From Aspidiotus rigidus (Eukaryota; Arthropoda; Insecta; Hemiptera; Diaspididae), in the NCBI GenBank assembly GCA_035079385.1, contig JAVHKY010000029.1, positions 4,836,001-4,900,000 on the forward strand: a DNA stretch of 64,000 nt, given 5' to 3'. A model generated the notes under the pieces. It saw only the letters and a program-made list of their open reading frames with translations. It was not told the DNA's origin and did no database searches. Shown in pieces: positions 1 through 13,700 of this stretch (its first letter is position 1; each line of letters begins with the position of its first letter). The position numbers were made by a program, and so were the translations under genes.

Positions 1-1347
1 CAGAGCAGCGATGCTGAAGAAAAACAACGTGCACAGTGAAGTTATGTACACTATCGGTAGAAATAGTAGATTCAGAGGAAAGGGAGCAGCGCCTGTAAAA
101 GCAATGCATACAAAAGTCATCGCATTCATTCAAAGAGAAGAAATCGATTTGTCCACAACTATCACATACTGTTGATGCCCTTTAAAAAATCTCCGATCCC
201 AGAACCTAAGGTTTTCAATGGATGAATCAACATCATACTCAATGTTTCCGAAAGCACAACAGATGGAGAAACTTGAGAAAATGGATCAACTTGGAACGCT
301 TTATGATACCGCTTACATTCTTCTGCGTGATAAACGAATGCAATTTTGAATTAGAAAGTCCAAAAGAATATCATCATATTTAATGATGAACAAATAATTT
401 ACCGTCCACCGATCCGAAGAGATAATTCCAGAATGAATTCCGTCTCGGACTACAAACGTCTGGAATATTCGAAAGCTTCTGCATTTCGGCAAATCTCTCA
501 GCCACAGCTTCCTAAAAAACAGTCCCATGAACGAGCGACCTTAGAGCAATGAAACTATTACATTCATACAAACCTGATACATTTTCCACCAATTCACGGC
601 CAAGCCACCAATGAAGAAAATCAAATACAAAAATACCGTGATTCTTTTCGCACTCTTACCTACAGCAAACATCCATAAAACAACTCCGAATGTGACCACG
701 GTTGTCATTATCGCGATTTTCTGACCATCAAACATGATTTTATCACAAATTTGAAGGCATCAATATGGACACAAACGCTGTTTGTACTCACTTCCCACGA
801 CATGTGATGAAATAATTGTCCGATAGGATTCAAATACGGGGTTAATAAATTGAAACTGTATCCGCGATCAGCACTTAGAACAGCCGTCAAGATTTCATCA
901 AGCTCTGTTAATTTCGAAGAAGAAATACTCTGCCCAAGCATGGTCAAACGAGACAACTCATCAGTAGTGATAAGAACCGGTATTTCTGTTTCGATTCTGG
1001 TGCCAGGTTCGAGAATTTTATCCTGAATCAAACAAAGGAATGGATCAGTGGTATTATTCTGAATCGCTCACCTCGTTAATGATGAACGGACAAACCTTCA
1101 AGTCTGCAGATTGAAGGAAACGATTGATGAATCTTTCAATGAATATCGCGTACTTTTTGATCTCTTCATTGTCGTACTCGACGCGTTTCTTGTTCGCAGT
1201 CCCATCGGTAGTGTCAGCTGGAACTCTCATGCTTTTTGTGTATCTATCGTAATGTCTCAAGTCGGTGGGATCAACCCAATCACTGGGTATGTAATCATGA
1301 TCGGAGGCGCAGACAAAGCTGAACCAACACAAAATAATGAGAATCAT
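1..1347 (-). CDS. CLCC1: CLCC1-like ER chloride-channel protein (3' part outside window)
   Basis: Probable chloride channel CLIC-like protein 1, an ER membrane protein. Exons on the minus strand: 1347-1072, 1022-792, 720-574, 511-403, 322-170 and 92 to beyond base 1; all junction phases agree. The N-terminus is a signal peptide (MILIILCWFSFVCA) followed by DWVDPTDLRHYD, which resembles the WIDPTDMLNYD start of vertebrate CLCC1. Exon 3 carries two hydrophobic segments and then NWWKMYQ, joined to EAVAERFAEMQ in exon 4, the usual order around the family's first two membrane spans. Exon 5 has HPLKTLGSGIGDF, like the PLKHIG-GTG-F stretch before the last span, and the final visible exon is a new hydrophobic segment. 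The C-terminal tail is cut off by the window. Family assignment is by remembered similarity; exon structure is seen directly. Confidence 0.8.
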
Positions 1348-3559
1348 ATTAATCCGACATCGAAGAGTTGTAATCTAGATCGAATTCTTAGTAAAAAACA
1401 ATAGCATCCAACTCGACTTTAGCTCGAGAATCTCAAGAGCTAAGATGTTAACGCATGATTGTGAGCTATAACAATACGGCAGTCATAAAAAGTGTAGGAT
1501 TTTACAGTAAATTCCGATAATTCTGATGATTTTAGCACCTACAAAGTTGTAGTAATTATTCACGTCTCTCTTCAATACCGTATTACCCTTATCAAAATCT
1601 CTACTGCTTATCAATCCAGTCGACACTCATCGACTTAGTTATCAAACGATAGAATGATGTAGAAGACTTTATTTCTCAGAATCTGGAGAAAAGTATCTCC
1701 TTCATGAGTAAGAAAGATACTTTTATTCGAATTGCAAAATTGAATAATGCGTATCATTCGGTTCATTCCAGAGCTTCATCTATTTTTTAAATGAAGGCAA
1801 AGTGGAATATTGACGTAGGATCACAATGAAAGTACGTTATGATCTAATTTCCTCAAAAAATTTCTAAAATAAGGGTAAATAAGTAAATAACTTGAGTACA
1901 GGACACCCCCCCCCCCCTCCATAAGATATGAGAATATTGAGAACATGAACTACTATCATTTACAAGCTCCCTGCTGAACGCAATGATGAAGATGATGGCC
2001 TTTGTGCCATCAGCAAACCCTTAATTGGTGGGACACCTCTTTCCATCCTTTTGACCCTTCTAATTCAGAATCGACTCCTTCTACAGGACAGTTTGCAAAC
2101 AAATTCTATTTTCATAATTTCATTTCTTTAAAGTAGGAATTATTAATTTAAAAGAAAAATAATTAAAAGTTTACTAGACCTGAAACTAGGTTTTTCAGCG
2201 TCTCAAGCACAATACTTATTTTATAATGACTTGAAAATAATTGTAAATTAGGATTTACTTCTCTCCCAGCGGCTACAGCCACTCTTCATGTGTTGATGAC
2301 CACAGTCAGTCCGCTGTTTTGCCTTCGTCTCGTGCCCCAATGGGTTTCTCAAACCATATACCTCATTTGAATAATCAATCTAGAAAAAAACTTAGGCCTA
2401 ATTGATACCCGAGATATCTATTTGTTTTTATTCAAATAGACTTCTACACTCACATAAACTTCCAATTCATTATTTAATTTATAATTTAAGTAATTAGAAT
2501 TTCAATTAAGTGTATACTCACCATAATTAATTATCAATCCAAATAATAAAGAATATCCTCGGGTGTATTGATTGTTTGTTTATTTGATGGACATATAGAT
2601 TTTTCAAATCAAAATTTTCTAATATATACGTCCCATCACCTGTTTTTTAAAACTATGCTGAGAATTTTGTCAAATGAGATTTTGTAAGCTTCAAGAGATA
2701 ATGAGGTTTATGTGTCGCATTTTATATTTTTCCATAAAAGAATTTTATGATATTTTACAAAGATTCTGGATTTTTTGATCCCAGACTTCCGATACTCAAA
2801 ATGTGATAGTGCACATATTCCTGTGCGTAGAAAGAATTTGAATCAATTTCATTTCTCCTTCTCAGAAGTATATTTCCAAAATTAATTTACCCTTCATCCT
2901 TCTCCTCATTGTTTTCCAAAAAAATCATCAATAATTAATTAAGAATGAAGTTTATGGGTTCTTGGAATCTTCGAGGAGCATAGCTTGGGGGGAGGGTACA
3001 GGGGGTTTATCCCCTTTCTACAAATTAATGCAGTTGGTATAAATCAAAACAGCGTATCTTGATAGAATTGAAGTACAAGTTGACATTAAACTTGTATACA
3101 ATCACTCCACCCCTTCTTCTCCCTCTTCTCATAGATAATCCTCGCTGCACCTCTTGATCCGCCTAAGCAATTTCAATTTCTAAATATTTCGACACGCTTC
3201 ATTTTGCATTTGGAAACCCTAATAACTATTCAAAATGAGAAAATAAAAAATGGACCAATTTTCTATAAATTTAAAGAATTTCAAGTGCTCTTCCAATTAG
3301 AAGACACTTCGATTTTTTAGGAAAGTTTGGAGATGGAATTTATTGTAAATGCCTGTGTGGCAAAAGAAACGAAAAAAAAAAGGTCTCATCAGTCATTTCC
3401 AGGTTCCATAGGGCCTGGAAATCAAAATTTTAATATCACTATTTATTGGCCACCATACGACGTTTTATAAAAGTGAATAATTTTGATTCAGTAGGCCTCT
3501 TGTAATGATTAAAAAATCCTTTAAATTGATTCTCAAGTTGTCGGTCGAATCCTCACAAT
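1348..3559. other. Intergenic region, no gene seen
   Basis: About 2.2 kb of AT-rich DNA between two divergently transcribed genes (CLCC1-like on minus, RFX-like on plus). It must contain both promoters. I see a homopolymer C run near 1905-1916 and no convincing coding exon, RNA gene or mobile element. Confidence 0.6.
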
Positions 3560-6223
3560 ATGGAGAATATTTCGTTAATTAATTCAAATTCATGTTGTAA
3601 TGCGATTTTGAAATTGAAATGCTGGGTAAGTTCTTGAAACAAATTCGATGATTCGATTTTTTATCCCACCTTTCATCTTGAATGATGCAAAGATTTTTAT
3701 TTCGTTTTTTCTTTTCCTCTTTACTCAGCTGATTCTGGCTAGATATGGCGCATCAAAATTAGATATAGTGAGGCAACTTACTCAAGATGCAGCTTTAGAT
3801 GAATTTCAAACCAGACTGTACTTGAAAAACCGATTTTCATTGGTATCCGATAAATTCACGTACTTTATGCGAAGTGTGTTCGATAAAACGATGAAATATG
3901 TTTCGGATTACATTTGCTCACCTGATTGGTCAATTTTCCTGGAAAACGGTAGGCTTTTTTTTTTTTTTAAAGATGATATTTCTTTTCTTTCCTTAGATGA
4001 AGAACGTTCTTTCTTCTTGCCTTCTTTTCTTCGGGACGATTATGTCAGTAGGTATTTTATACAAGAAAACCTTCAGGTTTATTACGATTGATTTCTGAAG
4101 TACTGAGATCAAATTAAGGGAATTCGCATTACTTAGAAATATTAAACGATTGTACTCACACATTCAATTAGGAAAGAAAAAAGATACCTAATCTATTAAC
4201 ATGAAAATATGTAATGAGTTACGTTTTCATGTATAGTCTACTCGACTCCAAAGATAATCATATAAAATTTCTTAAGTTGAAATTTTCTCAATTTTCGTGC
4301 GCGATTGTAAGAAATCGAAAATCGAGCATCACATTATTTTCCTTAAGATTCGGTACCTACCTAGAAAAAGGAAGATACTGTACTTGAATCTGGTGGAGCA
4401 AGCATTAGTTAAGCTCTATCAAACTTTCCCATCTCTACGATTCAAAACAAATGAAAATAACTACTGAAACTCATTTCAGGTAACGATTCTTTATGGCTCC
4501 TCAATAACGTCATCAGGGATGAAATTTTAATCGCATCAACCTTCTTCACATCGGCTAGTCATACAGACTGTTCGGTGGCATTTTGTGACGTAAAAAATGA
4601 GGTTTGTCAAACCACCAATAAATATACCTATGTCTGACGCTCAATATGATCATTACTAATTCGGAATCGTGATTTTTAGATATTTTCTGTTATCGATTCT
4701 TGGTCAGATGCGATTACGTTTTCTTACTCAAACTTCATTTCGGCCACACTGTCGAACATTTTCGTGCACAGGATGAAAGATCTCATCACAAAATACGAAT
4801 GCGTACCCCAGAGTGTAGACACGCGTTGGCTGTACGAAGATATAATAAAACTAAATTGCCCTTCCAAATCGTCCGGAACTGCCTATCCCGAAGACGACAA
4901 TTCTTTATGGTTTATTAATTGTTCGTTCGGTTTGCAGTACTTCGACGACAGTAGCGATATGGACGATTTCTACTTTTACACAGAAAATGAACTGTCTCAA
5001 AAGCTGGCCGACTGGTTCTTCATTGAATGTTTAAACGATTTCCGATCCACGACGGAACGCGTTCTTCAACTGGGAAACGACAATAAATATGGCGCTCGTA
5101 TTTATGGCAAAGAAAAACTTTCAACCTTGCTCGATTTGCCGGTTTCCGATTTAGAATTCCAGCTGATGATGTCGGAGGATCAATTTCGCACCGATATGAA
5201 CGTAGCCGAGGGACCACACTATTACGTCCCGGCGCCAGATCTGACCGAATTGCAAATGTGCAAACGGGAGCAGAGCGAAACAACGGAAACGAGCGCGGAA
5301 TTGACGATGAAAAATGGTTTCGATTTGCTGGATTCAGTTTTTCAAGAGTACGGAGATTCGGAATTGAATAATAAAATAACGGATATTAAAATGGAACTAA
5401 ACGAATTTTGCGCCGGTGATGGTTTGATAAACGGTTGCGACGAGGCTAAGGAAATGGGCGAGGGAGAGTACAGCGACAGGGCAACGATCAAAATGTATAA
5501 TTACGAAGAAATAGATACGATGCCGAAATTACAAGTGATTGGAAAACATCAAGCTCAGGAAGAAGCCGAGAACGGACGCGGTTATCCGACAGTTCAACAA
5601 AAGAGAAGAGGTCGACCAAGAAAGTAAGTTGTGAGACGAGAAATTTAGTGCATACTCGTTAGTATTTTTTTAACCCTATCAATTACGCTGCGCAGGATCG
5701 ACGAATTCAATCACGCTTCCGTCAAGAACGGCCAACACAAATATTCTCAAGAAAATGTTCTGGTAAGCCCTCGTCTGAGAACAAGAAATACCTTTAGAGG
5801 TGGAAATTAAATCGATTACATTCACAGGATTGCAGTAATTGGATAAGCGATAATTTTTTCGAAGTGGTAGGAAACAAACCAGCCATCGATCGCGCCCGTC
5901 TATATGAATTATACACCAATTATTGCTTATTGAAACTATGCACTCCGGTTGACAGAGCGCTTTTCGGAAAAATTATTCGAAAGGTTTTTCCAAAATTACG
6001 ATCACGTAGATTAATACAGAAGTAAGTGTTTCATCCTTAGCATAAATTATGGCTTTCTCTCGCATAACAACTATTTTACACGCTCTTTTTCAGCCAAGTA
6101 TTAAAATACCACTACGTGGGACTGAAACCAAAATTTGCCGAATTAGAACAAGCATTATTGTACGCCGATTCTTCGATGAATCCTCAAGAAATATTTCTTT
6201 CCTACGTTCCGGTAGATACTTAA
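3560..6223 (+). CDS. RFX-type DNA-binding protein with AT-hook-like motif
   Basis: Putative nuclear transcription factor. Exon model: 3560-3625, 3729-3948, 3997-4047, 4480-4601, 4680-5623, 5696-5762, 5828-6021, 6094-6223; 1794 nt in phase, 597 residues plus stop. The C-terminal 80 residues look like an RFX winged helix: NWISDNFFEVVGNKPAIDR, LYELYTNYC, then ALFGKIIRKVFPKLRSRRL and LKYHYVGLK. Just before it, RRGRPRK at the end of exon 5 is an AT-hook core within a basic run. The first 460 residues are acidic and unrecognised. Oddity: the usual GTRGQS-like wing between RRL and KYHY is IQNQVL here, so a typical X-box contact is altered. The start ATG at 3560 is inferred from a donor at 3626 and a phase-0 junction; a downstream start is possible. 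Tail-to-tail with HCCS. Confidence 0.65.
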
Positions 6224-6579
6224 AAGCGTAACAATAATGTTTTAGTGTCGTTTTAATCTTGTATTCTCATAGTTTTTTATTTATTATATCTGCACACTTT
6301 CGAGTGTTACTTACACGTGATATTTTTAAATTATTTTTACTGTTTGTAACCCTCTAAATTAATAGTTCATACACGTTTCTTTCTTCCGAATAGTATATTG
6401 ACAAGATATTCTCAAGCGATCGTTACATCTTCCCAGGCTGAACGATACGAGGAAAATAAGAGCACGGCTACGACGTAACTACGTTTATTTTCACTCACTA
6501 GAACAATAATCATACGCAGTATGAGTAAGAGAACAATATTACTGTATAGTTTGGCAGGACGACTGTCAATATTGATCGT
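6224..6579. other. Convergent intergenic spacer
   Basis: About 356 bp between the stops of the RFX-type gene and HCCS, holding both 3' UTRs. Nothing else is recognisable. Confidence 0.6.
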
Positions 6580-8257
6580 TTATTCTGATTCCGACTGCGT
6601 TGAGGAAGGAGGGGAGTACCTCCAACGCCAGTAAGTGACCTGAAATATTAAAAAATTGAAAGAACATTTTTTTATACGATAAATTCAGCGATGAGGTGAA
6701 CTTCCTTACTTTCATTCTATCCCACATATTTCCGATAGAGTCCAAAGCAGGTCTCACATCTAAAATCGCAAACGTGTAGTTTTGTTTCACATCTCCGCCA
6801 CTGTAATAATCGATTACGTATCGTACATCTTTACCACAACGATCAACAATCCAGTCGTGCCTATCAAATGGTAACTCGTAACTACAAAAACAGATGCGGA
6901 AAAAAATTACATTTTTGATAACGTGATTTAGAAAAATTAGAATAAAAGCGTTTGTTTTACCAACCCCATCCAGTTTCTGATTCTGGCTCTTGGGCTGTAA
7001 TCTTGCGCTTTACCGCCAAAACTTTTGAGCTGCGGTGTCATACACTCACTTGCGTGCAAAGCCTCCCATTTCAATACCTTTTAGGAAGTACAAAAATGGT
7101 TCAGAAATAATTTCAGATAATTTACATACTGAGCATTAAAACTTCGATATACTTTTTAAAATCACTTCTAGGTTTGATGAGAGAAAATATTTTGAGGCCC
7201 TCTAAATTCGTAACTTTGTATGGGTTTCTATCGAATGTAATTTAGCTAACTATCGATACAATATGGATGGTGTCATAGTCCTACATATATGATTTCCAAC
7301 GGGTAATTACACAACAAGCTAATGCTTGACGAACGTTAGCAAACAATAGGCGAATAATAATTGCGAATTTTCAGTAAATTGATTTTAAACAATATTCGAC
7401 ATAACTATCGACGGAAGTAGAAGGTCTGGAACAAATTGTGTGTAAATTCAAAACAATGATTATATTCATTTCACCTCCTTCCACGCTTCTTCGTTGTTCG
7501 CATTGTGTATTTTGATAATAACATCCATATCTTTAGGCGATAAATCATCATCTTTCCATCGCCATCCTTTCCTCAGCATGGCGTTCCAGAACATCTGAAA
7601 GATATTACAAGTCATTGTACAATCAAAGTATTTCATTGAACCATGTAATTAATTGATTTCTCGACATACCTGAGCCGAAGGATACACCCAAGTTTCTCCA
7701 TTAGTTCCAGCTTTCGGTATGGATGACTCTTCGCGCGATGTTGAAAGTGGAAAAGGTTGGTCAGGCGCAGGCTGTTGGTTTGCCGGTGGCATCTTCAAAA
7801 TGAAAGAGACCATGAGTGATCGTTGCGAAGAACAAAGATATTCGGAGATGAGCGTCAACAAAAGTTGAACTAAACTATCGTATTCGTTGTGGTCTTTGAT
7901 AACGGCTTAGAAATGGCACACAGATGATTTCAAGCGAGCATGAAAATACGTATCAATTTGATAAACCTACCATGTTCCTAGGGTCAACGTCATCATGAGG
8001 CACTGGACAACCTCCGGAACTACGCTGTTCTTTCTGTAAAGAACAAAATTTGGTTTATACAAATATAACGATTCCTGATTGAAATATAGAGCTCACAGAA
8101 CGATTTGACTAACTTTGGCTTCGGTTTTATGTACAGGGCATCCTTCAGGAGGCTCACCGCTAATATTTTTATGACTCAAGTTAGGAACATTATTGGTAGA
8201 TGTTGCTGGTTCAGCAAACACAGTTTTAGGACTAATGACTGAATTTGTATTTCCCAT
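6580..8257 (-). CDS. HCCS: Holocytochrome c synthase (cytochrome c heme lyase)
   Basis: Attaches heme covalently to the CXXCH cysteines of apocytochrome c (and c1) at the mitochondrial inner membrane, facing the intermembrane space. Minus-strand exons: 8257-8114, 8033-7971, 7792-7670, 7594-7475, 7077-6965, 6881-6710, 6639-6580; 795 nt, 264 residues, close to the family's usual 260-300. Two Cys-Pro heme-regulatory motifs are visible (GCPVHK and GCPVPHD), then [18 protein letters not shown], the conserved [12 protein letters not shown] segment, [15 protein letters not shown] and [19 protein letters not shown]. The last exon gives [12 protein letters not shown], matching the family C-terminus. 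The conserved HDW histidine is present. No breaks. Identification is firm. Confidence 0.95.
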
Positions 8258-9040
8258 CTGAAATACAAATGTGTAACAGATATGTTATTTTTGAACTAGT
8301 GATATAGAAACACGATATAATGTTTTTGTACTCACGGCTAGTATGAGAGATTTAATTTCAAGTGTATTTTATCCGTATTCTCACCGTCCGAAAATACATT
8401 TGAGAATAATCTCTTAAGATTTCGTGATTGTCACATCGACCAATTGACCGATGTGTGTTATCTTACTGCTTATACAGTACAGGTATTTCTTCGACGATCA
8501 AGTATGACTGTTGACCACGTTTTTATCTCTTAGAAATTGTTTGGTTGTATCGCACTTCCTTCACTGACATTACTTACTAATTAGGTTGTCTTTTGAGGCC
8601 AGGGTCTTTCTGAAGCAAACGGTTCCTCTTGGCAGACTAGATTTTTGGCACTTCAACAGTTCAACACCCGCTCGTAGCTTACATTCACAACGAGACGAAC
8701 AATGATAAAATTTAGCTAAATTTGTCTCAATCAAAGTTTGAAAAAGTAGAATAATTTTATTCGTGAACTTGAAAATCAAAATCGACACACAAACACACAT
8801 GGGTTTTGAAGGGTAAGAAGGGGAAAAGGGATTTTACTTCGGCTGATGTAATGTAAATAGGTGATAGGTAGGTAGTGGGCGGACGTCACGCGTCGACGAA
8901 ACAAACATCATCAAACGTCACCTACTCACGTTAATAGATAGAAATGATTTCTTTGTAGCGCTAGTATCGCATGAACTTGGTGACAATTATAACCTACCAA
9001 AAACCCTGGCCTAAAACCTACCATAATTAATATTATTTCT
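8258..9040. other. HCCS upstream region
   Basis: About 780 bp upstream of HCCS, expected to hold its promoter. A GC-richer patch around 8875-8900 contains GGACGTCACGCGTCGAC, which includes a CRE-like GACGTCA core. This is only suggestive. No coding exon is seen. Confidence 0.4.
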
Positions 9041-9065
9041 TTTAGCTCATTTCGACCCGTCAAGT

Positions 9066-9338
9066 ATGGTTAACGAGTTCGTTCCAGAATCAGATTTAAT
9101 CGAGAGAACTTCGGTATTCATCATCCTTACGAATATCTTAGTTTCCTGTTTCTGTCTCTTCCAGTTAGTTCCTTCTTTTCGCTGGTGTCTCCTTTATTTC
9201 CTAGCTCTTCATGCAAAATCTTTCTTTGCAATCGATTCTTCCTTGATGATGACTGTTCAGTCAAAGGCAGATTCATTCTCAGTTTTTTTTGCAAATTTTG
9301 AAAAGATCGACAGAACAAGGATTTTATGGGGAACATAG
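9066..9338 (+). CDS. Doubtful small protein-coding transcript
   Basis: A 90-codon frame that I do not recognise. Points in favour: a good acceptor (TTTCTTTTAG) lies about 20 nt upstream of the ATG, and an AATAAA signal sits about 17 nt after the stop, so a short plus-strand transcript is plausible. An optional in-frame intron (9114-9164, GT to CCAG) would leave about 73 residues. Points against: no family match, a hydrophobic middle of the kind random AT-rich frames give, and no visible first exon. It lies head-to-head with HCCS and could be a divergent transcript from that promoter. Confidence 0.2.
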   Translation: MVNEFVPESDLIERTSVFIILTNILVSCFCLFQLVPSFRWCLLYFLALHAKSFFAIDSSLMMTVQSKADSFSVFFANFEKIDRTRILWGT

Positions 9339-9360
9339 CTAGCTGTAGCCTATTCAATAA

Positions 9361-10380
9361 AGTTTTAGCAGCGACTCAGTCACCACACCTTATAATTTTC
9401 TGGTCTCGTCATTTTTATTACAGAAAACGATCATTGATAAGGAATTGATGATCGAAATTTGTAGTGATACTCGCACGTCGAGTCCGAGACGAACAGTACG
9501 GTATCAATAGAATAATTATCAACTTCTAATAGTGATGATGGTCTACATACACATCAACGGGATCAATTTTGACAATTTTTATTCCAGTAAATCGATTGAG
9601 GTTTCGAGATTATCCAAGTAAGAAGTTCAATTTTAGGACATGAGAATCTACTGTCTAATAATCCAAGAACCAGCAAACTTACCATTTGTTCAGTCCAAAT
9701 TCTAAATCTCATCTACCCACTATAGTATCTATAGGTAGGCCATGCATGTTTTCAGAACATTATTTTCGGTAGAATCGATTCTCCTATTCTGCAGTTATAC
9801 AATTTTTGAATTTAATCTTCTGTCATCAGAATCTTTATCTTTTCGTATCATTTTCAGTATTGATTCAGTTTCCATTGAATAGCAATTTTCACTTTTACTT
9901 CCATCATCAATCTTATTCCATCGATCCTTTGAAACACGAGACTTTCAATAAAAAGGCAGTATTATTTGTTCTTAATTTTTATTATTACGGTAGTCAAGAT
10001 TGTACTATAATGACTTAAGTACAACATTAAAAATAAAGTCTCAATACAATGTACTACAAATTTACTACACACAAAATTGGACGATTATCCGTCGTTGGTT
10101 ACGACAACTTCCGGAGTCGATGATGAAGTTTACTACGAATGAGGTATAAAGTAACATTAAGTCTATTCAATAATAAGCGTAATAACACTTAAAAAAAATA
10201 CAATATAAAAAAGAAGAGTTTCAATTTAAGTCATAAACGGTTCGGAGTCAGTAGGCACCGCCTAATGAATTTGATAAAAGATTAACTAAGTACAGTTATC
10301 GCAATTCCAAGCGAGTCACAGAAATATTATAAAATTCGTATGTTTTATTTACATGATATAAAAGATCGTTCAACAATAAT
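9361..10380. other. Intergenic, no gene recognised
   Basis: AT-rich DNA. A short plus frame at 9806-10018 is unsupported. AATAAA occurs near 10030. Nothing here can be named. Confidence 0.5.
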
Positions 10381-10527
10381 TCAATCAAAAATTCTACTGT
10401 TTTCATTCAAATTCCATTCGAGGAAAAAATTTAAAAAATGAATCAGCTGACGAAAAGTACGTTGGCCCGGTTGTTCCGAAATTCCATACGTTCCGAAAAC
10501 GTAAAATAACCATTTGTTATTCGTCTG
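10381..10527 (-). pseudogene. Orphan exon-like segment, family unknown
   Basis: After a good minus-strand acceptor (TTCTTTAATTTGCAG) comes a codon-rich 48-residue frame: TNNKWLFYVFGTYGISEQ, then PGQRTFRQLIHFLNFF, then a stop. It reads like the last exon of a gene. No matching upstream exon is visible between here and the Tudor gene's stop at 10764, and its phase-0 entry does not fit a splice from Tudor exon 9, which ends in phase 1. It may be a relic, an alternative 3' exon using a donor I have not found, or chance. Confidence 0.25.
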
Positions 10528-10763
10528 CAAATTAAAGAAAAATATTATGTCAGAAAAATTAGAAAACAAAATAATGAAAATATAATTTTACAACTTTTCG
10601 TTCAGTATAATTAAATGAACAAATAATTGGAAATTTTGTCTTCTTCGTTACAATTCCCTCAAACTTGAAAAGTTGATAAAATAGAACCGTAATTACGATC
10701 TGAACTTCTTCCTAATTTTATTCTTAAATTTATTCACCTTAAAACTTATGAATACAGCGACAG

Positions 10764-13700
10764 CTACGTGGCGTCAGTGTTCAACTCATCAGAAGAGATA
10801 GCATTGTCAGGTGACGCAGGAACAGGTCCATTTTCCGACAAACTAGAGTTGGATAATTTGTCATCTGAATGAAAGAAGAAAGAAATCGAATACACATTTC
10901 AAGATTCTACCCGCGCTGTACAAACGAACATATTAAAGAAAAGAATTACTCACTTTCAGGAACTTTTCTACGAACAGCTAACCCTTTCTTGACTAATAGA
11001 CTGCCTACATCGGCATTTTCCTCGTTAGTGAGATCTACAGCCCATGTGACTGAGCCTTTTAGGTTGATACACTCCTTGAAAGTCAAAGTGTAAGCGCCTC
11101 CGTCAAAGAAATCACTTACGCCCTCTAATGCAGACCATGGCGTATTTTCATCGATAGTCTCTACGTCGTGAAGTTTACAAGAAACAGCTTGAACTGGTAT
11201 CTGGCAATGCTCTTGTTTGATTGCCCAAATTTGACCTTTTCCAACGACCGAACTAATTCCAAAATCGACAAATGATACCATAGCACCTGTTATCAATTCA
11301 AAATCAAATAATCGTTAGTTCACAGAGAATGTTGGTCGACGAAAGAGAAGATCATGAAACAATGACGCGAAAAGTCTCAAGTTTGAATCCTCTTTGGGAG
11401 TTTCTCTCTGTTTCATGATTTTCCCCTCCCTTGATCATCGTGATTAAATTTCCCATTAAATAAAAATTACCATGCGGTCGACCATGCAGAAATCGAGCTC
11501 TATAGAGAGCGTCACTTTTATCACGTGCTATAATACAATCGTTGTGCTTCAGCGAATTTACGTTTACTGGTTCACAACGGGAATAATCGTCTTGAAAACT
11601 ATCAGTCATCGCGCGGAAATCGTCGTCAGGAATCGGTATCACATGAAATAGGGACGGGTTCGCAAAAAAAGTGATGATTACTTCGAGCTGCTGACCGGGT
11701 TTGAAGTCAGGTTCGACAAACTGAGCACCTCTTCCATTCGGCAAACTAGGAGGTCTATAAAACGAATGGCGGTTTAGAGCAAGCATATTCCGCATAATTT
11801 AGTAATATTGATTATCACTTACTTCGGTTTTTGCCACGTGTCTGAACTGGGATTTACTTTTTTTGCCTCAATATCCCTTTCCAGAATCTCGGTCATGGAT
11901 AGAGTTTCGAGTTTCCGGAGTGGTTCGGTACTCTGATCGGATTTTGGTGACGCGCCTGTAAGGCACGAAGGAATAAGTTCATCTTGTGACGACCAAGTGC
12001 CCAGGTCAAAACCTTCCCACACGTCGTCCGACTTGGGTCTAGGTTCTTCCGACCAAGTGAATCGTTTTATAGGAACACGATTATAAGATCTAGATTGGCT
12101 TTCTTCCATGTGTTCGTTCGCAACTAAATCATTGTTCATCACTGGCCTATAACAAATATCATAGAACCGATACAGATGGAATTTTCCAATTTGAATACAA
12201 AGAAGGCTACGCACTTTTCTAACGTCAAATTTTCATCGTTGACTACCACAGTGATCAGCCCGCGATCCCGAAGATTTGAAGCTGTAAAAAGTACGTATTT
12301 ATAATTTTTCAAGTGTTGGCGAATGCAAGGAAAGAAGGATCTTGAGACAATATTGCAAATAATTTTTAGGAAGCAGAACACTATTAAAAGTAAATACTAA
12401 AATTCACTTTAAAATGGCGGAAATATCAAACTTACTTTGTAACGAATCATTCATTGGCCTTAAATTATCATCGGTTAGTCCATCGTTAGACCCATAAGTC
12501 GATTCAGGAGTCACTTGGAAACGTTGCAACAAAATATCCTTTACGTTTTGTTGCGTGGTCTTGTCGAACAAGTCAACGAGGAAAACGTCATCCGATAATA
12601 CATTCAACACACGCATCCTGTATTCATTCGCGGCAACAATTTCGGAAAAATTCGCAGCAACGTCCTCTCGTGACGATACTTCGGCATCCAAATTGAGTTG
12701 ACATTCGACCGCTTGTATAGGACCCAATGAGATAATTTTATCGCTCGCAATGCGCAAATTCGAAACGTGCACCTAAATTGTATCGAAAAATAAATCTTTA
12801 ATAATCGAAATGGTGACTCGAACAGTTATCATCGCAATCAATTCCACTTACTAATTCTTTGTTGCCGTAATCGACAAGTAAGACTTCGACCATGCCTGCT
12901 GGATTTATGTCGCTCGTAACTATCGCACGATACCACTTCTGATCACCCAGGTACAAAGAACAGACGGGCATATTTTTGGTTACCTCGCTCACAAGTGGTG
13001 CATCAGTCGCGCAATAATGCTCAACTACGTTCATGATATTGGTTAATTGATCTTCGTTGAGACTCCATTGCACGAAAAATCGAACTCCGGATACAAGTGA
13101 AACAGTAACATCGGCTTGGGAGTTCCTATAAAATCATAAGATTGATTTTAATCGTTTAATTTATGGTTCTTATGATTCGTAATTAAATCTGATTTTCTTT
13201 TCAATCATTCCGAGATAAATGAATCGATTTGTGAAATATTTTACAGCACGAGGGTAGCGAATCCTTTATTTTTATTATTTTTTCTATTCCTCCAACTAAT
13301 TTAGCGAATAGTTCTCCAATAGAACTCTAACAATAAAATTAGATAATTATTGTTTAATGGTGGCGGAGTGGTACGAACACGGCCTTGTAACCCAAAGGTC
13401 CGCGGTTTGACACCAGCTTCGAGCAAGCGTTAACAGTAGCAGGTTATTTCTCGAACAATCACTTCCAACATCGTGCTATCTCAACCTGTATCAGCAACGA
13501 GTCGGATAATCTAGAAGTGGGGATTACCGGCGGTATCTAAACGCTCGAACAGAAGCTGTGGATCTGGTTCAGCGTCGTGAAGACGCGGTTAACCGGCTAA
13601 ACCAGCAACCCCTATCTCACACACATGCGAAGTAAATTAGTACAGTATGATAACGAACGTGTAAAAATAATAACGCAGCATTTCGTCACCTTCCCAAGCC

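Noticed and set aside
9127..9357. 76-codon minus-strand frame
   Set aside because: Overlaps the plus-strand frame that has better 3' end signals; no homology recognised.
13359..13430. tRNA gene
   Set aside because: A and B boxes are present but no full cloverleaf pairs and the sequence continues into a SINE body.
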